Shown here: in pieces, positions 60,553 to 64,000 of the stretch
How positions within the stretch are numbered: position 1 is the stretch's first letter
Layout of the letters: each line of letters starts with the position of its first letter
Assembly (NCBI RefSeq): GCF_014269035.2
Contig: NZ_JABWRP020000002.1
Coordinates: 310,001-374,000 of the forward strand
From: Pseudomonas vlassakiae
Lineage (GTDB): Bacteria; Pseudomonadota; Gammaproteobacteria; Pseudomonadales; Pseudomonadaceae
Length of the DNA stretch: 64,000 bases
Direction of reading: 5' to 3'
Translations under genes and position numbers: made by a program
The notes under the pieces: model-generated
Seen by the model: the letters and a program-made list of their open reading frames with translations, nothing else
What the model was told of the DNA's origin: nothing
The model's database searches: none

Positions 60553-62034
60553 CTAGCGCATCACGAACGGGTCGGGCATCGGCGCGGTGGACAGGTTGAT
60601 CCACACGGTCTTCAGCTCGGTATAGGCCAGCACCGAATCGATGCCGCTCTCGCGGCCGTAGCCGCTGTTCTTGAACCCGCCGATCGGCGCCATGGCCGAC
60701 ACGGCGCGGTAGGTGTTGACCCAGATGATCCCCGAACGCACATCGCGGGCCAGACGGTGGGCACGCCCCAGGTCGCGGGTCCAGATGCCGGCAGCGAGGC
60801 CGAACTGCGAATCGTTGGCGATGGCCAGCGCCTCTTCTTCGGTCTTGAAGCGGATCACCGCAGCGACCGGGCCGAACACCTCTTCCTGCATGATGGTCAT
60901 CGAGTTGCTGTCGCACTCGAACAGGGTCGGCTCGTAGAACCAGCCGTCACCCTCGACCTCGGCCCGTTTGCCGCCCATGTGCAGCTTGGCGCCTTCGGCC
61001 TTGGCCGCGGCGACCAGGCCTTCGACCACGGCCAGCTGCTGTGCGGTGGCCATCGGGCCCATTTCGCTGGCGTCGTCCTGCGGGTTGCCGATGCGGATGC
61101 GCTTGGCGCGGGCAATCAGGCGCTCGACGAATTCGTCGAAGATCTCGTCCTGTACCAGCAGGCGCGAACCGGCCACGCAGCTCTGGCCGGAGGCCGCATA
61201 GATGCCGGCCACGGCGCCGTTGATGGCGCTGTCCAGGTCAGCGTCGGCGAAGATGATGTTGGGCGACTTGCCGCCCAGTTCCAGCGACAACTTGGCAAAG
61301 TTCTCGGCGCTGCTGCGCACCACATGGCGAGCAGTGGCGGCGCCGCCGGTGAAGGCGATCTTGCGCACCAGCGGGTGACGGGTCAGGGCTGCGCCGGTGC
61401 TTGGACCGTAGCCGGTGACCACGTTGACCACGCCGGCCGGGAAGCCGGCTTCGAGGGCCAGACGAGCCAGTTCGAGGATGGTCGCCGAGGCGTGCTCGGA
61501 CGGCTTGAGCACGATGGTGTTGCCGGCGGCCAGGGCCGGTGCCAGCTTGATCGCGGTCAGGTACAGCGGGCTGTTCCACGGGATGATCCCGGCCACCACG
61601 CCGATCGGCTCATGCACGGTGTAGGCGAACAGGTCTGGCTTGTCCAGCGGCAGGGTGCCGCCTTCGAGCTTGTCGGCCAGGCCGGCGGTGTAATGGAAGA
61701 ACTCTGGCAGATAACCGACCTGGCCACGGGTTTCGCGGATCAGCTTGCCGTTGTCACGGCTTTCCAGCTGGGCCAGGTGCTCCTTGTTCTTGGCGATCAG
61801 GTCGCCCAGGCGACGCAGCAGCTTGCCGCGCGCAGTGGCGGTGATGCTGCGCCATTGTTGGCTGTCGAAGGCACGCTGGGCGGCCTGGACGGCCAGCTCG
61901 ACATCGGCTTCGTCGGCGTCGGGCAGTTGCGCCCAGGCCTGGGCAGTGGCAGGGTTGAGGCTGTCGAAGGTCTTGCCGCTCTGGGCATCAAGCCATTGGC
62001 CGTCGATGCACATCTGGAAACGAACGAGGGTCAT
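60553..62034 (-). CDS. NAD(P)-dependent aldehyde dehydrogenase
   Basis: The product has 493 residues with the usual layout. Active-site residues: N154 (IPWNSP), E252 (LELGGKSPNII) and nucleophile C286 (GQSCVAGSRLL). The G230-type nucleotide loop FTGGAATARHVV is present. The N-terminal MTLVRFQMCIDGQWLDAQSG is of a betaine/semialdehyde-type branch. Substrate not readable. The start overlaps the previous stop by 4 bases (ATGA), so it is co-translated with the hydrolase upstream. Confidence 0.87.
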   Translation of the reverse strand: MTLVRFQMCIDGQWLDAQSGKTFDSLNPATAQAWAQLPDADEADVELAVQAAQRAFDSQQWRSITATARGKLLRRLGDLIAKNKEHLAQLESRDNGKLIRETRGQVGYLPEFFHYTAGLADKLEGGTLPLDKPDLFAYTVHEPIGVVAGIIPWNSPLYLTAIKLAPALAAGNTIVLKPSEHASATILELARLALEAGFPAGVVNVVTGYGPSTGAALTRHPLVRKIAFTGGAATARHVVRSSAENFAKLSLELGGKSPNIIFADADLDSAINGAVAGIYAASGQSCVAGSRLLVQDEIFDEFVERLIARAKRIRIGNPQDDASEMGPMATAQQLAVVEGLVAAAKAEGAKLHMGGKRAEVEGDGWFYEPTLFECDSNSMTIMQEEVFGPVAAVIRFKTEEEALAIANDSQFGLAAGIWTRDLGRAHRLARDVRSGIIWVNTYRAVSAMAPIGGFKNSGYGRESGIDSVLAYTELKTVWINLSTAPMPDPFVMR

Positions 62035-62864
62035 GCAACAATCCCCTTGGCGGATTCGGTGAGGGTGCGGGCTTGGGCGAGGAAGTCCAGCAGCATCTTG
62101 TTGACTTCCCGGGGTGCTTCCACTGGCATCATATGCCGTTGCTCGGCGAGGACCACGCTTTGTGCGCCAGGAATGCTGGCGGCGAGCTGGCGGGTCATGG
62201 CCGGAGTGGAGCCCGAGTCGAGTTCGCCGGTGGCGATCAGGGTCGGTACCTGAATGCTGCCCAGGTCGCCGGCGCGGTACATGTCCTGGGTGGCGAACAG
62301 CGAATAAGTGGTGTGGTAACCCTGCGGGTCGTTGTTCGCCAGTACTTGGCGAATGGCCGCGACCTGCGCCGGGTTGGCAGCCTTGTATTCACGGCTGAAC
62401 CAGCGGTCGAGCGCGGCGTCGACGTTGGCGTCGGGGCCGAGCTCCGCAGCCTGGGCGGCGCGGGCGATAACGCCGGCACTCTGTTCAGGGGTGCGGTTGA
62501 ACACGCTGTTGAGCACTACCAGCGCAGCCAGGCGCTGCGGGTAGTGGAGGGCGAATGCACGGGCGACCAGGCCACCCATGGAGAAGCCGATCACGGTGGC
62601 TTGTTGAATCTGCAGGTGGTCGAGCAGTTCGGCCAGCTGGGCGGCATAGCCTTCCAGGCCGATGTCGGCGGCCGGCAGCGCGCTCTGGCCGTGGCCGAGC
62701 ATGTCGTAGGTGATGACGCGGTAATCATTGGCCAGGCCAACGATCTGCCCGCCCCACATTTCCTTGTTCAGGCCCACGCCGTGGATCAGTACCACAGGTT
62801 GGCCCTGGCCGACGGACAGGTAGCTGGTGCCGGCGGGTGTACGTTCAGCGACAGGCTGAATCAT
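62031..62864 (-). CDS. Alpha/beta hydrolase (RutD/PcaD-like)
   Basis: The product has 277 residues from ATG 62864. Oxyanion block VVLIHGVGLNKEMW, nucleophile elbow GFSMGG with S95, acid near TLIATGELDSGS and base histidine in QRHMMPVEAP. The closest forms are 3-oxoadipate enol-lactonase (PcaD) and RutD of pyrimidine breakdown. GGAG lies upstream. It is placed to hydrolyse a lactone, amide or carbamate made by the flavin monooxygenase. Confidence 0.8.
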   Translation of the reverse strand: MIQPVAERTPAGTSYLSVGQGQPVVLIHGVGLNKEMWGGQIVGLANDYRVITYDMLGHGQSALPAADIGLEGYAAQLAELLDHLQIQQATVIGFSMGGLVARAFALHYPQRLAALVVLNSVFNRTPEQSAGVIARAAQAAELGPDANVDAALDRWFSREYKAANPAQVAAIRQVLANNDPQGYHTTYSLFATQDMYRAGDLGSIQVPTLIATGELDSGSTPAMTRQLAASIPGAQSVVLAEQRHMMPVEAPREVNKMLLDFLAQARTLTESAKGIVA

Positions 62865-62932
62865 GGAGGGCGCTCCTTGAAGGTCGGGCGCGGCGGGTAA
62901 GCACGCCACGCCCCGGCCCGTCTTGGTTGTTG

Positions 62933-63529
62933 TTATTGAGCGTTGGCTTTTTCGGCAGCCAGTTCTTCCAGGTCGATGTAGCGGTTGCCGATGCGCGGGT
63001 GCAGGCGGCCACCGTCGGCGGCGCCCAGGACCACGACGATTTCATCGGCGCGCGGCGCGTCTTCGATCTGCATTTCCAGGGTGATGTAGTGCGAACGCAG
63101 GCCTTCGTCGTCCTTCTGCATCATCGGGATCTGGATCGAAGTGCCTGGGCCGCCGCGCTTGTTGGTGAAGCTCAGGTAGCTCTTGGCCTGTACCGCTTCG
63201 CGGTAGTGGTTGCCGAAGCGCAGGGTGTGGATCACCGCCGAGGCGTGCTCGATCTCACCATCGGCGCCGACCACTGCGGCCTTGCCGTAGGCTTCGATCT
63301 TGTCGGCACCGCCGATGGCAGCGGTCAGGCGCTCGACCATCAGGGCACCCAGGTCCGAGCAGTTGGCGCGGATTTCCGGCTTCAGATCTTCAACGAAACC
63401 GCGACCGGCCCATGGGTTCTTGATCACGACGGCCAGGCCGACCATGGTCACCGGCTTGTCGGTGGCCTTGCCGCCTTCGATGCGGGTCTCTTCGGAGTAG
63501 GTGACGATCTTGCGGATTTCGAAACTCAT
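62933..63529 (-). CDS. AA_synth-family (PF06684-type) protein
   Basis: The product has 198 residues from ATG 63529. The family is annotated amino acid synthesis by similarity, without proven activity. Typical blocks are VGLAVVIKNPWAGRGFVEDL, LGALMVERLTAAIGGADKIE, YGKAAVVGADGEIEHASAVI and LEMQIEDAPRADEIVVVLG. It is found next to flavin monooxygenases and amidohydrolases in catabolic clusters, which fits here. A ring- or amide-hydrolysing role is my inference. Confidence 0.75.
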   Translation of the reverse strand: MSFEIRKIVTYSEETRIEGGKATDKPVTMVGLAVVIKNPWAGRGFVEDLKPEIRANCSDLGALMVERLTAAIGGADKIEAYGKAAVVGADGEIEHASAVIHTLRFGNHYREAVQAKSYLSFTNKRGGPGTSIQIPMMQKDDEGLRSHYITLEMQIEDAPRADEIVVVLGAADGGRLHPRIGNRYIDLEELAAEKANAQ

Positions 63530-63662
63530 GGGTGGCTCCTGGTGAGGGTTATCAGCTCTTGTTGTCTGATGGTATACCATAATATTTGTTGCGCAAGAGG
63601 TGGCTTGAAATTTCTCTTGCCTGGGGACGAAAGGTGGCCTGATGCCTTGATTTCTGTGCTGT

Positions 63663-63708
63663 CTGTACTGGCCTCTTCGCGGGTGAACGCGCGAGAAGGC
63701 CAGTACAG
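63663..63708. repeat. REP-like palindrome
   Basis: CTGTACTGGCCT (63663-63674) and AGGCCAGTACAG (63697-63708) form a 12-bp perfect inverted repeat around a CGCG-containing centre with CGCGGGTGAACGCGCG. It lies downstream of the LLM gene terminator and 134 bases before the AA_synth start. Confidence 0.6.
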
Positions 63709-63712
63709 GCGT

Positions 63713-63735
63713 TAAAAAAAACCCGCTCGCGCGGG
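63713..63735 (-). terminator. Terminator after the luciferase-like gene
   Basis: On the minus strand CCCGC, a GCGA loop and GCGGG are followed by T8. It lies 55 bases after the stop at 63790. It separates the luciferase-like gene from the rest of the cluster, so the downstream genes need their own promoter or read-through. Confidence 0.75.
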
Positions 63736-63789
63736 CTTCGGGGGCCCACGGGAGCGGGCGCGTCCCGCAATGGCTCAGGCAATGGGAAT

Positions 63790-64000
63790 TCAGGCGAATG
63801 CCGGCACCACTTCCTTGATGAACAGCTCGAGCGACTTCTTCTTCTCGGCATGGGGCAGGCTGTTGTCGCACCAGAAGCTGAACTCGTCGACACCGAGCTC
63901 CTGGTAGTACTTGATGCGGGCGATGATCTCTTCGGGGGTGCCGATCATGGTGTTCTTGCGGATGTTCTCCAGTTGGAACGCCGGCACTTCGGCAAACTTC
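63790..64000 (-). CDS. Luciferase-like (LLM) flavin monooxygenase, C-terminal part
   Basis: The frame enters from the right edge and ends at TGA 63790; about 70 C-terminal residues are visible. MIGTPEEIIARIKYYQELGV then DEFSFWCDNSLPHAEKKKSL is the usual C-terminal region of the bacterial luciferase-like family, with the IGTPEE and G-V-D-E-F elements. The ending EVVPAFA is also typical. Such enzymes use FMNH2 and O2, for example RutA or pyridine and alkanesulfonate monooxygenases. The flavin reductase in the cluster is the likely partner. The substrate cannot be told without the N-terminal part. Confidence 0.75.
   Translation of the reverse strand, partial: KFAEVPAFQLENIRKNTMIGTPEEIIARIKYYQELGVDEFSFWCDNSLPHAEKKKSLELFIKEVVPAFA

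Noticed and set aside
59728..62253. 841-codon plus-strand frame across the catabolic cluster
   Set aside because: It spans several minus-strand genes with intact active sites; its Gln/His/Asp composition is typical of antisense frames.
1..64000. CRISPR array, rRNA or tRNA genes
   Set aside because: No regularly spaced repeats, no rRNA stretches and no recognisable tRNA cloverleaf or CCA end were found by reading; a covariance-model scan could still reveal a missed tRNA.

Overview
The window reads as a chromosomal segment of a fluorescent Pseudomonas of the P. putida group. The DNA is mostly about 60-65% GC. The core genes (E. coli-type pssA, ppnN, cysI with a DUF934 partner, pncA-pncB with NrtR, yeiH with its LysR regulator, the dense set of GGDEF/LysR/AraC regulators) and REP-like palindromes with GTAGGAGCGG cores fit that group. 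All identifications come from reading the sequence and from memory of protein families; no database search was run.

Bases 1-5306 are the worn right part of a prophage: a truncated DNA methyltransferase, tiny phage genes on both strands, broken tail-fibre pieces, a tail-fibre assembly protein, an AT-rich O-acyltransferase cargo gene, a lysozyme-like protein and an Rz-type spanin. Head and packaging genes are absent between the early-type and tail/lysis genes. Bases 5389-6875 hold a short AT-rich operon (DUF393, folE, DUF3429) with TGTACA-N12-TGTACA over its start, the operator type of B12-dependent LitR/PplR light sensors. Bases 6876-10775 are accessory DNA: an IS5-type transposase stub, DUF2188, an HhH protein, DUF421, a leuD 3' fragment, and two secreted small proteins flanked by inverted copies of a 40-bp repeat.

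From 10776 the window is mainly ordered chromosome. It carries a LysR/DUF6196-like pair, a membrane-stress operon (YqjD-like, YqjE-like, DUF3618), DUF72, a lipoprotein, a cytosine-deaminase-like enzyme, an Fsr-type exporter with its AraC neighbour, an MlaA-like lipoprotein divergent from a two-component system, efflux and reductase genes, sulfite reduction, phospholipid synthesis, two c-di-GMP genes, PpnN, YeiH, an isochorismatase/RidA/LysR set and the NAD salvage locus. Bases 47517-55130 form a nitrogen block: a XRE-cupin regulator, a sigma54-type promoter, glnT, glxB-glxC-glxD, a 3' remnant of an ammonium transporter, an NCS1 permease and an Lrp regulator.

The right end (58738-64000, minus strand) is a catabolic cluster that runs off the edge: luciferase-like flavin monooxygenase, AA_synth-family protein, alpha/beta hydrolase, aldehyde dehydrogenase, flavin reductase, carboxymuconolactone decarboxylase and a GntR regulator. 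The layout fits an oxygenative ring- or C-N-cleaving pathway whose substrate I cannot name. It is my best candidate for an undescribed system here.
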